The notes under the pieces: generated by a model
What the model was told of the DNA's origin: nothing
The model's input: only the letters and a program-made list of their open reading frames with translations
Databases searched by the model: none
Position numbers and translations under genes: made by a program
DNA from: Shinella kummerowiae
GTDB taxonomy: Bacteria > Pseudomonadota > Alphaproteobacteria > Rhizobiales > Rhizobiaceae
Assembly: GCF_009827055.1 (NCBI RefSeq)
Contig: NZ_WUMK01000005.1
Location: 372,001 to 436,000 of the forward strand
Length of the DNA stretch: 64,000 nt
Direction of reading: 5' to 3'
In this document: one piece after another, positions 17,268 to 25,311 of the stretch
How the letters are laid out: every line of letters begins with the position of its first letter
Position numbering within the stretch: position 1 is the first letter of the stretch

Positions 17268-17972
17268 GTGGTTGATTTGAGCAGAGGCAACGTCGTGGAG
17301 GCGGACGAGGTCGATGAAAGCGATATCGTCGAGCGCATTTTCGATGCCGTGATCGAACAGAGATTGCCGCCGGGCACGAAACTTTCCGAGTCGGCGCTGT
17401 GCGACGCTTTCGGGGTCGGGCGCATGCGCATCCGTCGCAGCCTGCTGCTGCTCGCCAGCCGGGAAGTTGTTGAGTTGCACGCCAATCGTGGTGCGTTTGT
17501 CGCGTCGCCCACGCCCGAACAGGCCCGCGAGGTTTTCGAAGCCCGCCTGGCGTTGGAACCGAACATCGCCCGCCTAGCCGTCCAGCGCGCCTCTGCCGAG
17601 GACATAACGGCGCTGACCCGTCACCTGGAAATGGAATATGTGGCGCACAAGGAACGCCGCAGGCACGATGCGATCCGCCTTTCCGGGCAGTTCCACACCC
17701 TGCTCGCGCAGGTCGCCGGCAACGCCATCCTCATTCGCACGATGAAGGAACTGGTGACGCGCACGTCGCTGATCATCGGCCTATTCGGCGCGGGTGTCAG
17801 CAACTGTCGCGACGATGACCACGCGGCGATCGTCGGGGCCTTTCATACGCGCGATGCGGAGAAGGCCGCCTGGATGATGACGCTGCACCTGCGGCACATC
17901 CAGGACCATCTCGAACTGGGGACGAAGTCCACGGATTCCGTGGACCTCATGGAGCTTTTCCGCAAGCCGTGA
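17268..17972 (+). CDS. GntR-family transcriptional regulator, FCD subfamily
   Basis: A 234-residue regulator. The N-terminal winged helix (about residues 15-85) shows IVERIFDAVIEQRLPPGTKL and ALCDAFGVGRMRIRRSL, the GntR recognition helix; the C-terminal half is all-helical with the FCD arrangement (EARLALEPNIARLA, FHTLLAQVAGN, DDDHAAIVGAF), where an aspartate and histidines bind a metal. The start is GTG 17268 behind CGAGGAG. It is divergent from the ABC importer, and two candidate operators lie between them, so it very probably controls the importer and itself. The ligand is likely a carboxylate from the imported compound. Confidence 0.88.
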   Translation: MVDLSRGNVVEADEVDESDIVERIFDAVIEQRLPPGTKLSESALCDAFGVGRMRIRRSLLLLASREVVELHANRGAFVASPTPEQAREVFEARLALEPNIARLAVQRASAEDITALTRHLEMEYVAHKERRRHDAIRLSGQFHTLLAQVAGNAILIRTMKELVTRTSLIIGLFGAGVSNCRDDDHAAIVGAFHTRDAEKAAWMMTLHLRHIQDHLELGTKSTDSVDLMELFRKP

Positions 17973-17987
17973 AACGGCTTGCCTTCT
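17962..17987 (+). terminator. terminator of the GntR gene
   Basis: GCAAGCCGT and ACGGCTTGC form a perfect 9-bp stem with a GAA loop, followed by CTTCTC. The stem overlaps the stop codon. It separates this gene from the convergent nadE-like gene. Confidence 0.7.
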
Positions 17988-17994
17988 CGGCTGA

Positions 17995-18984
17995 CTAGGA
18001 CGCGTTCGCCATCACGAGCGGCGGGCAATGCAGGTAGCGGGCGACCTTGCGCTTGGCGGCGATATCGGCCCAGACCAGGTCAACGTCACCCTCCTTGAGC
18101 CCGGTTGCCGCCGCAACCTCTGCCGCCGGGAGAGCATGCTCAAGCCCATAGAGGCAGGCATCCATCTTGTCGTAGGGCAGGGCGAAATAGAATTCCTCCT
18201 GCGTCTGCGGCAGCGAATAGGTATCGGTGGTCGGCGGGCGGGAAAGGATTTCGGCCGGCACGCCGAGATGGGCGGCCAGTTGATAGACCTGCGACTTGTA
18301 GAGATGGGCGATCGGCTTGATGTCGGCGGCACCGTCGCCGTTCTTCACGAAGAAGCCCTGGTCGTATTCCAACAGGTTCGGGGTGCCGATGACGGCGAAG
18401 TTCAACCGGTCGGCATGGTAGTATTCGAGCTGCTTTCGGGTGCGCTGCTTCATGTTCGTCGCAGCGACGATGCCGAGATAGGCGCTCGCCGACAGCCGCA
18501 CCTTGCGCATCTCGCCGTCCGGTGCACGCACCACGAGCGAGGAAATGTTGTATCCACCTGTTGTCATCGGGTTGTCGAAGACGATTTTGGAGCCCCAGCC
18601 CGGGCCGAACTCCGGCACAGCCTCGCGGATGAAGGCGTCGCGGCGCTCATAGCAGCCCATGGCGGCAAGCGACGGACCGATATCCTCGACGACGCTCTCG
18701 ATGCCGAAGGTTTCCGCGACGCTGCGCCCTAGACGCAGGCTTTCCGGGTCGGAATCATTCTCCGGCATGAAAAGAGCGAAGACGTTTTTCGCGCCGAGCG
18801 CCCGTACGGCGAGCGCCGCGCAAAGGCTGGAATCGATGCCGCCAGAAATGCCGAGCACCAGGCCGCGCTTGCGCAGGCCGCTGCGCAATTCCTCGCGCAT
18901 CCAGCGGGTGATCCGGTCCACTTCCGCGGCAGCATCGAGCACGAGCGGGGCGAAGGCGGGCGTGTGGGACTTCGGCATGGTCAT
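17995..18984 (-). CDS. nadE: NadE-like NAD(+) synthase (short, ammonia-dependent type)
   Basis: A 329-residue adenylate-forming amidase of the N-type ATP pyrophosphatase family. The P-loop SGGIDSS starts at residue 47; the downstream RLSASAYLGIVAATNMKQRTRK and IGTPNLLEYDQGFFVKNGDGAADIKP segments are the NadE deamido-NAD binding regions. It has no glutaminase domain. Most rhizobia are expected to carry a long glutamine-dependent NadE elsewhere, so this copy may not serve NAD synthesis. It is translationally coupled (ATGA overlap) to an AMP ligase and is the last gene of an ACP/amidotransferase cassette, which suggests an amide-forming step on a specialised product. That is inference; a plain NAD synthase remains possible. 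Confidence 0.8.
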   Translation of the reverse strand: MTMPKSHTPAFAPLVLDAAAEVDRITRWMREELRSGLRKRGLVLGISGGIDSSLCAALAVRALGAKNVFALFMPENDSDPESLRLGRSVAETFGIESVVEDIGPSLAAMGCYERRDAFIREAVPEFGPGWGSKIVFDNPMTTGGYNISSLVVRAPDGEMRKVRLSASAYLGIVAATNMKQRTRKQLEYYHADRLNFAVIGTPNLLEYDQGFFVKNGDGAADIKPIAHLYKSQVYQLAAHLGVPAEILSRPPTTDTYSLPQTQEEFYFALPYDKMDACLYGLEHALPAAEVAAATGLKEGDVDLVWADIAAKRKVARYLHCPPLVMANAS

Positions 18985-20501
18985 GCGATGGATCCTGTGG
19001 TGTTGGCGGGTTCGGCGGCAAGGCGGCGGCTGGCCTTGCCGGAATCGGTCTTGGGCAGGGCGTCCCGGAACTCCACGAGTTTCGGTACCATGTGGTCTTC
19101 GAGGTTCTTGGCACAGAAGCGCATGACATCCCGCTCGGTCAGCGCCGCGTCGGTGGCGACGACGACCGCCTTCACGACCTGTCCGAGCACATCATCCGGC
19201 ACGCCGACGACGAGCGCTTCCGCGATGCCCGGCATGCGGCAGAGCACGTCCTCCACGGCCTTCGGCGCGACCTTCTCGCCGCGCGACTTGATGATGTCGT
19301 CCATCCGGGCAACGAAAGTGAAATACCCTTCCGCATCTGCCGTGAAGAGATCACCCGTGTGCAGCCGCAGGGCGCCGGAATGGGGAGCAGGCCGCAGTGC
19401 CTGGCGCGTCGCAGCCTCGTTTTGCCAATAGCCACGCATAACATGCGGCCCGCTGATGACGAGTTCGCCAACCGCCCCGGCAGGCAGCGGCTCGCCGGCT
19501 TCGTCGATCACTTCGGCATATGTTCCCGGAATGGCGATGCCGACGGAGCCGCGCCGGAGGTCGGTCACACTTGGTGGCAACCAGGTGGCGCGGGTGCATT
19601 CGGTCTGGCCGTACATGATGTAGAGGCGGGCCTGCGGCAGGAAGGCGCGCAAGCCGTCGACATGGGCGAGCGGAAGTGGTGCGGCAGCGCTTGTCATGTA
19701 GCGCAGGCTGGCAAAATACGCGGCATCGAGATCACGAGCCTGCAGCATCATGGCGGCCATGGTCGGGACCAGCGGAAACCCCGTCACCTGCTCGTCGCGG
19801 ATTTTCTCGAAGATGACTTGCGGGAAGGCGAACGATTTTTCGATGACAAGTGTCGCACCCACCAGCATCGCGGTCACCAGTTGGCTGAGCCCGTAGCCGA
19901 AGGACAGCGGAAGCACGACGAGAATGATGTCCGAGGCGGTGTTTTCGAGATAGGTGGTGATCGAGCGCGCCGCCGCGTCCATGTTCTCGTGCGCAAGCAT
20001 CACGCCCTTGGGCTCGCCCGTCGATCCCGACGTGTATATCAGCGCGGCAAGGTCCGTACCCGGCAGCGCCTCGGAGACAAGCGGCTCCGCTTCGATTGCC
20101 GCATCAAAACTGCCCGCATCGCCTGTTACGAGGCGCGGTATGTCTGCCAGTTCCGCGGTGTTTTGAACAAGGTGGGCAAGCCGCGCCTCGGCGACCACCA
20201 TGGCAGGACGGCAGTCCTGTGCGATTTGCGCGAGGCGGGCATTCTTGCTGGACGGATTGACCGGGCAGATCACGGCGCCGGCGATCCATGTCGCGAAGAT
20301 CGTGACGGCCGCCTGCCAGCCATTGTCGAGCAGGATGAGCACGCGGTCGCCGGGGCAGATGCCGTTTACGCGGAGTGTCGATGCCATGCGGGCGGAAAGA
20401 TCGAGAAAACGGGCGTAGCTCAGCCGCGTCTCTCCCGCAACGATCGCCGTCCTGGCGCCATCACGGGCTGCGCTGTCCTGAAGATACCGCTCGATCCGCA
20501 T
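18981..20501 (-). CDS. AMP-dependent acyl/aminoacyl ligase
   Basis: A 506-residue ANL-superfamily enzyme. The AMP-binding motif is YTSGSTGEPKG near residue 160, followed by the A5 region YGQTECTRA, the hinge KSRGEKVAPKAVEDVL and the catalytic lysine in PKTDSGKASRR at the end. It would activate a carboxylic or amino acid as the adenylate. Fourteen bases upstream ends an acyl carrier protein gene, so the natural partner for the second half-reaction is probably that carrier rather than CoA. It overlaps the NadE-like gene. Confidence 0.88.
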   Translation of the reverse strand: MRIERYLQDSAARDGARTAIVAGETRLSYARFLDLSARMASTLRVNGICPGDRVLILLDNGWQAAVTIFATWIAGAVICPVNPSSKNARLAQIAQDCRPAMVVAEARLAHLVQNTAELADIPRLVTGDAGSFDAAIEAEPLVSEALPGTDLAALIYTSGSTGEPKGVMLAHENMDAAARSITTYLENTASDIILVVLPLSFGYGLSQLVTAMLVGATLVIEKSFAFPQVIFEKIRDEQVTGFPLVPTMAAMMLQARDLDAAYFASLRYMTSAAAPLPLAHVDGLRAFLPQARLYIMYGQTECTRATWLPPSVTDLRRGSVGIAIPGTYAEVIDEAGEPLPAGAVGELVISGPHVMRGYWQNEAATRQALRPAPHSGALRLHTGDLFTADAEGYFTFVARMDDIIKSRGEKVAPKAVEDVLCRMPGIAEALVVGVPDDVLGQVVKAVVVATDAALTERDVMRFCAKNLEDHMVPKLVEFRDALPKTDSGKASRRLAAEPANTTGSIA

Positions 20502-20515
20502 GGTCGTTTCCGCCG

Positions 20516-20770
20516 TCAGGTCGCCTGCTTGCGGCTGATGAAACCGGCAATCCGGTCGATCGTATCGAGGTTGGCCGGTACGATGTCGGCATCAGCCACC
20601 TGGATGGCAAACCGCTCTTCGAGGAAGCTGACAAGCTCGAGGATTCCTGTCGAGTCGATGAGGTCGTTGTCGATCAGCGACAGGTCGGCCGGCAGCGGAT
20701 GGCTGTCGTCTCCGAACAGGAAATTCTCCACCACGAAGGCGCGGATGGCGGTTCTGGTTTCGTCGGTCAT
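20516..20770 (-). CDS. acyl carrier protein
   Basis: An 84-residue acidic protein with the phosphopantetheine site at S40 in NDLIDSTGILELVSF, where DST replaces the DSL of fatty-acid ACP; such DST-G carriers are usually dedicated to specialised or surface-polymer pathways. Its start overlaps the stop of the amidotransferase gene (ATGA). It is probably loaded by the adjacent AMP ligase after modification by a phosphopantetheinyl transferase encoded elsewhere. Confidence 0.88.
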   Translation of the reverse strand: MTDETRTAIRAFVVENFLFGDDSHPLPADLSLIDNDLIDSTGILELVSFLEERFAIQVADADIVPANLDTIDRIAGFISRKQAT

Positions 20771-22728
20771 TCTTGGTTTATCCCGATCCTCGGTGCGATT
20801 TGCGATGATTGCGCAGTATCCAGACCGCGCAGCAGTTCGGTCGACAGCACGCCGATGAAGGCCGCATTGTCGCGAAATCCGGTGACGTGTCCCTTGAGGA
20901 CCTTTTCCTTGAGCTTGCCCACCGCCGGAACGTTGAACAACCCGCTTTGCGCCAGCCGCGCCGGCGACAGCACGGTGTCCAGATAGGCCGGCGCGTGGGG
21001 GGCGGCAAAACTCTCGCTGTCGGGCGCGCGATAGGGCTGTTTCGGGCGGTCGATGATCTCAGTGGGTACGAGACCGCGGGCCGCTTGCTTGAGGATGTGT
21101 TTTTCCTTCAGGCCAAGCAGTTTGGTCTCCGGGGAGACGCTGGCGGCAAAGCCGACGACGCGATGATCGAGGAAGGGGAACCGCCCCTCCACCGCATTCG
21201 CCATCATCACCCGGTCACCCTGGCTGGACAGGATATAGCCGGGCAGCAGGAAGGCCGTTTCGAGATATTGCGCCTGGTGCAGGGGATGCCAGCGGCCAAA
21301 ATCGGCCGGCAGCTGCGCAGCAAGATCCGCGGCCGCATCGTAGTCGCCGATCTCCTGCTTGAGATCGACGGAGAAGAAGAGCTTAGCGGCCGACGTCGAG
21401 CGGAAGCGCGGGCGGTGCGAGTAGAGCGGATCGTCCAACGTCTCGGATCCGAAGGAAAAGAAGCGCGCGAGATAGTCCGGCGACTGTTGCTTGAGGCCGG
21501 GAAGATAGGGGTAAAGCCGCTGGAAGAGGCGGGGGCGCCGGGCGGAGTCCGGTTGCCGGGCGCAGAAGCGCCGCACCCGCGCCTCGCGGAACAGGTCATA
21601 GCCGGCGAAAATCTCGTCTGCGCCCTCGCCGGTCAGCACGACCTTCATGCCATGCTCGCGCACGCGCCCGGCAAGCACGTGAAGCGGCACGGGGGCCGTG
21701 CGCAGGATTGGCCGCTCGATGTGGCGCATCACCTCCGGCAAACGCGTCACGATTGCCTCGGTAGAGCATTCGACGCTGTCGGAAGCAGCGCCGAGCGTCG
21801 CCGCCATTTGGCGTTGCCACGCGCTTTCATCATGCTCCGCGCTATGGAACGTCAGCGAAAAGGTCCTGAGCCCCCGGGTGACGGTGCGGGCCGCGAGCGC
21901 CGAGATCAGCGAGGAGTCGAGCCCACCGGAGAGATAGGCGCCAACGGGAACGTCGGCGCGCAGGCGGATGCGGGTGGCGTCCGTGAGGAGCGCGCGCAGT
22001 TCTTCTGCCTGCGCCTCCGGCGGGGCGGATGCCGGCGCGTCGCCACGATCGGGGAAGGAGAGTTGCCACCACGGGCGGATCGTCCGCCGGTCGCCGCACA
22101 AGGTCATCACATGGCCGGGCGGAAGCTCGTGGATGCCGCGGAAGGCCGTACGCGGCGGGATCGGGCACCAGAGCGTAAAAATCTGGTCGAGCGCCAGCGG
22201 ATCAATTTCGGCCGCGATGCCGGGCAAGGCCAGCAGCGCCCTAATCTCCGAGGCGAAGAAGAGCGCACCCTCGTGCTCCGTGTAGAAGAGCGGACGCACC
22301 CCCATCCGGTCGCGGGCAAGCACAAGCGTGCGGTGTCGCGCATCGTGGAGCGCGAAGGCGAAATCGCCGTTGAAATCCTCAAGGCAGTCGAGGCCCTTCC
22401 GCTCGTAGGCGGCGAGCAGCACTTCCGTATCCGAGGCCGTGTGGAACCGATGGCCACGACTCTTCAGGTCGTCGCGCAGTTCGACATAGTTGAAGATTTC
22501 GCCGTTGAAGGAGACGGCGAGCGCATCGTCCGTCGTCGTCATCGGCTGGGCGCCGTCGGCAAGCCCGACGATGGAGAGGCGGGTATGGGCAAGGCCGGCA
22601 TCGTCGCGGATCAGGATGCCTTCGCCATCTGGGCCGCGATGCCGCAGCGCCGCGACCATAAGACGGAGGTATTCAGCCGCCCGGTCCGGCGCGATGTTTC
22701 CTCCATGGTAACCCGCTATGCCGCACAT
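20767..22728 (-). CDS. asnB: asparagine-synthase-like glutamine amidotransferase
   Basis: A 653-residue AsnB-family protein. ATG 22728 makes Cys2 the N-terminal nucleophile (MCGIAGYHGG); the longer frame to 22782 would bury it. The glutaminase domain shows LRHRGPDGEG and FNGEIFNY; the synthetase domain has the pyrophosphate loop AYLSGGLDSS and LTGEGADEIFAGYD. The enzyme cleaves glutamine and uses the ammonia to amidate an adenylated carboxylate. Its place between a GNAT and an ACP gene argues for a biosynthetic amidotransferase rather than asparagine supply; similar proteins occur in exopolysaccharide and PEP-CTERM loci. No exosortase is seen here. Confidence 0.88.
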   Translation of the reverse strand: MCGIAGYHGGNIAPDRAAEYLRLMVAALRHRGPDGEGILIRDDAGLAHTRLSIVGLADGAQPMTTTDDALAVSFNGEIFNYVELRDDLKSRGHRFHTASDTEVLLAAYERKGLDCLEDFNGDFAFALHDARHRTLVLARDRMGVRPLFYTEHEGALFFASEIRALLALPGIAAEIDPLALDQIFTLWCPIPPRTAFRGIHELPPGHVMTLCGDRRTIRPWWQLSFPDRGDAPASAPPEAQAEELRALLTDATRIRLRADVPVGAYLSGGLDSSLISALAARTVTRGLRTFSLTFHSAEHDESAWQRQMAATLGAASDSVECSTEAIVTRLPEVMRHIERPILRTAPVPLHVLAGRVREHGMKVVLTGEGADEIFAGYDLFREARVRRFCARQPDSARRPRLFQRLYPYLPGLKQQSPDYLARFFSFGSETLDDPLYSHRPRFRSTSAAKLFFSVDLKQEIGDYDAAADLAAQLPADFGRWHPLHQAQYLETAFLLPGYILSSQGDRVMMANAVEGRFPFLDHRVVGFAASVSPETKLLGLKEKHILKQAARGLVPTEIIDRPKQPYRAPDSESFAAPHAPAYLDTVLSPARLAQSGLFNVPAVGKLKEKVLKGHVTGFRDNAAFIGVLSTELLRGLDTAQSSQIAPRIGINQE

Positions 22729-22735
22729 GATGGAC

Positions 22736-23845
22736 CTATCCGAACCGGTCGCCGATGAGGCGGGTCCAGCCTTCGCCGGCAAGGCCGTTGAGGAAGGCGT
22801 GCCCGTTCGTCATGGCGGCGAGGAGATCAGGGTTTCGCGAATGCACTACGGTCGAGGACGCGTGCAGGAAGGTGCATTTCTTGCCGATCATGGCGTTAAG
22901 CAGGATCGGCTGCGTGCGACCGCGCATCGCCACGAGGCCGCGCTCACGGGCATTGCGCAGCAGGCAGTCGATAACGACTGATTCCTGTCCGGGCGCAGCG
23001 AGGATCTGTACCGTCCGGCCGATGCCACCGGGATTGCCATAGTAGAGATAGAGGCCGATCGCTTTGCCGGTCCGAGATTTGACGGCGTGCTGGACGCGCT
23101 CGCCATGCAGGGCCTTGCGCTTGGCGTGCTGCAGCATCGCTACCAGTGTCGCGTTATCCCAGGCAGGGTGGAGGGGGTACTGTGCCAGGAAGCTCTGGCT
23201 GAGGGTAGCAAATTCCTCGTCGTCCACCGCAACGTCCGCGAACGCATCCGCCTTGCCGGCAAGCGGTGTATAGGAGATCCACGATGATTTTCCCCCGCGC
23301 CGCGCGATCAGCGCGTCGGCCGCTTTGACCACTGGCGTAAACAGCCTGAGAGCGGACATCCGTCCAGCCGCAGCCTCCAGCGCGAAGGCGGCCGGTCGCA
23401 GCACGCGCAGCCATTCGAGACTGTAGGGACCAAGCACGGTGGCGCGCATGCTGCGCCACATGTCGGTCGAAACATCGTTCGACGTTTCGGTAAAGGAAAA
23501 ATCCTGCGGCCCGGACAGCACGTCGCGCAGCAGGCGCGCACCGGCAAAGGGATCGCTCTCGCGGTCGTCGCAGGCGAAGGTGCCGCAGTTCGCAGCCCGC
23601 ACCGGGCGCCCCTCGAATTCCATCTGCACCGGCAAAACGCCGATAAAACCGGAAACGCTGCCGTCATCGCGCACGTGGACGCGCGAGCGTATGTCAGGGT
23701 CGCGATCGGTAAGGTCCAAGAACAGCGCGCGCAGGTAGGTTTTCAGGTCGTCGCCCGCCGGCTGCGCGCTTTTGCGCAGAAGTCGCTGGAAGAGATCCGC
23801 GACCGCGTCGACATCCCCGACCTCAAATGAACGTACGCTCGGCAT
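22736..23845 (-). CDS. GNAT-type acyltransferase
   Basis: A 369-residue protein, long for a GNAT, opening with VRSFEVGDVDAVADLFQRLL, a common N-terminal GNAT helix, and continuing with IGVLPVQMEFEGRPVRAANC, the strand pair that follows it. The second half probably is another GNAT-like fold (AIGLYLYYGN and ARERGLVAMRG). It is the first gene of the five-gene cassette, seven bases from the amidotransferase, and could transfer the ACP-bound acyl or aminoacyl group. The family call is by pattern only. Confidence 0.6.
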   Translation of the reverse strand: MPSVRSFEVGDVDAVADLFQRLLRKSAQPAGDDLKTYLRALFLDLTDRDPDIRSRVHVRDDGSVSGFIGVLPVQMEFEGRPVRAANCGTFACDDRESDPFAGARLLRDVLSGPQDFSFTETSNDVSTDMWRSMRATVLGPYSLEWLRVLRPAAFALEAAAGRMSALRLFTPVVKAADALIARRGGKSSWISYTPLAGKADAFADVAVDDEEFATLSQSFLAQYPLHPAWDNATLVAMLQHAKRKALHGERVQHAVKSRTGKAIGLYLYYGNPGGIGRTVQILAAPGQESVVIDCLLRNARERGLVAMRGRTQPILLNAMIGKKCTFLHASSTVVHSRNPDLLAAMTNGHAFLNGLAGEGWTRLIGDRFG

Positions 23846-23909
23846 CGCGACCTACTCGGACCCTGTCCCCATTGCGGTTCTCCGGCAAGCCACAGCCGCC
23901 CAGACTTGC

Positions 23910-23938
23910 TTACGCGACGAGCATGAAAAAAAGGTCAA
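23910..23938 (-). promoter_or_regulatory. candidate promoter of the amidotransferase cassette
   Basis: On the minus strand TTGACC (23933-23938) and GCGTAA (23910-23915) are 17 bases apart, upstream of the GNAT gene. The -10 box is weak. It is the only fair promoter I see in the 194-base gap. Confidence 0.3.
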
Positions 23939-24002
23939 GAAATAGCCGTGCCGGGTGGAACGGGTTTCGCGTCTCGATGGAAATCCGCAACCACAGCATG
24001 AG

Positions 24003-24028
24003 GCGCGCGGCATTATGGTGCCGCGCGC
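24003..24028 (-). terminator. terminator after the glutaredoxin-MauE gene
   Basis: GCGCGCGGCA and TGCCGCGCGC form a perfect 10-bp stem with the loop TTATGG, 11 bases after the stop at 24040. Confidence 0.6.
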
Positions 24029-24039
24029 GTTATCTCGTG

Positions 24040-24825
24040 CTACATCGCGTGGGGGGCCGTGTATCCCAGCGCTGCCGCGGCCATCCAGATCGCCATGGCG
24101 ATCATCATGAGGTTCTCCGTCAGCGAAATGAAACCGAGCGGAACATTGCTCGACCCACCCACGCAGGCGCATTTCAGTTCGCGCTTGTCGATATAGACCG
24201 CCTTGAACACCGAGACGGCTCCGATGGTGCCGATGAAGAGGGCCGTGGGGATCGACAGCCAGTTGAGTGCACCGGCCACCATCAGCACCCCGGCAAGACC
24301 CTCGGCATAGGGGTAGATGTAACTGTAGGGCACCCAGCGCTTCGCAAGCAGGTCATAGTTCAGGAACATGGTCGCGAAGCTCTCGACGTTCTGCAGCTTC
24401 AGCATGGCAAGCGCGACCATGGAGAAGGCGATGAACCACTCCGCGGCCTTCAGCGTGAAGGGCGTGCCGCTCACCGCATAACTTGCCGCCATGGCCGTTA
24501 GCGCCGTCAGCGTGAAGAGCACGACGACCGGCCGATAGGTGGTCGCCTTCGGGTCGGCGACGGGTTTGCCGAGAAAGCGGCGCAGGTCGTCATAGCCGCC
24601 GATGCGCTCACCGTCGATGAAGACCTGGGGCGTGGTCGCAACCGCATGCTTCGCCTTGAAAGCATCGGTCTCCTCACGCGTCGTCAGGTGGTGGTCATCG
24701 ACCGCATAGCCGGAACGGCGCAGAAGATCTTTCGCCTTGAGGCCGTAGGGGCAGGTGTGGCCCGGCATCACCATACGGTAGAGGATGGCCTTGCGGTCTG
24801 CACCCGGATTGGTCCTGTCCAACAT
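24040..24825 (-). CDS. glutaredoxin-MauE/DoxX membrane fusion protein
   Basis: A 261-residue protein. Residues 13-85 form a glutaredoxin domain with the active site CPYG (C25, single-cysteine type because the second cysteine is Gly), TTPQVFIDGERIGGYDDLRRF as the glutathione and C-terminal helix region. Residues about 95-255 hold four to five membrane helices of the MauE/DoxX type, with a CVGG segment near KCACVGG. ATG 24825 is preceded by AGGAG; the longer frame to 25305 is the shadow of the merR gene. The protein probably carries out a glutathione- or thiol-linked redox step at the inner membrane. It is controlled by the divergent MerR protein. Confidence 0.82.
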   Translation of the reverse strand: MLDRTNPGADRKAILYRMVMPGHTCPYGLKAKDLLRRSGYAVDDHHLTTREETDAFKAKHAVATTPQVFIDGERIGGYDDLRRFLGKPVADPKATTYRPVVVLFTLTALTAMAASYAVSGTPFTLKAAEWFIAFSMVALAMLKLQNVESFATMFLNYDLLAKRWVPYSYIYPYAEGLAGVLMVAGALNWLSIPTALFIGTIGAVSVFKAVYIDKRELKCACVGGSSNVPLGFISLTENLMMIAMAIWMAAAALGYTAPHAM

Positions 24826-24859
24826 CTCACATCTCCTGTCTTGTGAAAGCATTGGCAGG

Positions 24860-24891
24860 ACTATAGGTTCCGTACCATGGTACGGAGTCAA
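24860..24891 (-). promoter_or_regulatory. MerR-type promoter with perfect 16-bp palindromic operator
   Basis: On the minus strand TTGACT (24886-24891) and TATAGT (24860-24865) are separated by an over-long 20-base spacer, the hallmark of MerR-activated promoters. The spacer contains the perfect palindrome CCGTACCATGGTACGG (24870-24885). It drives the glutaredoxin-MauE gene. The ATG in the centre of the palindrome is also the start codon of the divergent merR gene. Confidence 0.8.
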
Positions 24892-25281
24892 CACCCTCAA
24901 GACCTCACGATCGGAAAACTTGCCGCTGCGGCCAATGTCGGTGTCGAGACGGTGCGCTTCTACCAGCGCCGCGGCCTGCTTTCGACGCCGAAGCGCCTGG
25001 ACGGCTTCCGTCATTACGGTGAGGCGGATGTCAGTCGCCTCCGCTTCATCCGCCAGGCGCAGACGGCCGGCTTCACGCTGGAGGAAATCCGGCAGTTGCT
25101 GACGCTTGATTCCGGCGAGGATCGCGCCGCCGTGCGCGAGATGGCAAACAAGCGCCTTGCCGAGCTGGATGCCCGGATGAATGAACTCGAGCGCGCCCGG
25201 GCTTCGCTCCAGATGCTTGTTTCGGAATGCGCGGTTGGCAAGACCGGGCCTTGCCCGATCTTGAAGTCCTTTACCTCGTAG
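24877..25281 (+). CDS. MerR-family transcriptional regulator
   Basis: A 134-residue regulator: helix-turn-helix and wing at residues 10-50 (LTIGKLAAAANVGVETVRFY), then a dimerisation helix (about 82-115) and a C-terminal loop with C118 and C126 (ECAVGKTGPCP). Mercury MerR proteins have both of these cysteines plus a third at about residue 82, which is absent here (SGEDRAAV), so the inducer is probably not plain Hg(II); another thiophilic metal or a redox signal is possible. No other start follows ATG 24877 before the HTH, and no Shine-Dalgarno precedes it; TATAGG at 24862-24867 could give a leaderless message. Binding to the operator would cover its own start region. Confidence 0.88.
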   Translation: MVRSQHPQDLTIGKLAAAANVGVETVRFYQRRGLLSTPKRLDGFRHYGEADVSRLRFIRQAQTAGFTLEEIRQLLTLDSGEDRAAVREMANKRLAELDARMNELERARASLQMLVSECAVGKTGPCPILKSFTS

Positions 25282-25311
25282 GGACAGGAACCCGCACGCC
25301 GGCACAGAATG

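Noticed and set aside
20767-22728. PEP-CTERM/exosortase locus, suggested by ligase, ACP and amidotransferase
   Set aside because: No exosortase, PEP-CTERM protein or polysaccharide polymerase is visible nearby.
24826-25305. N-terminal extension of the glutaredoxin-MauE protein
   Set aside because: This part is the antisense of the MerR gene; AGGAG and the glutaredoxin start fit ATG 24825.
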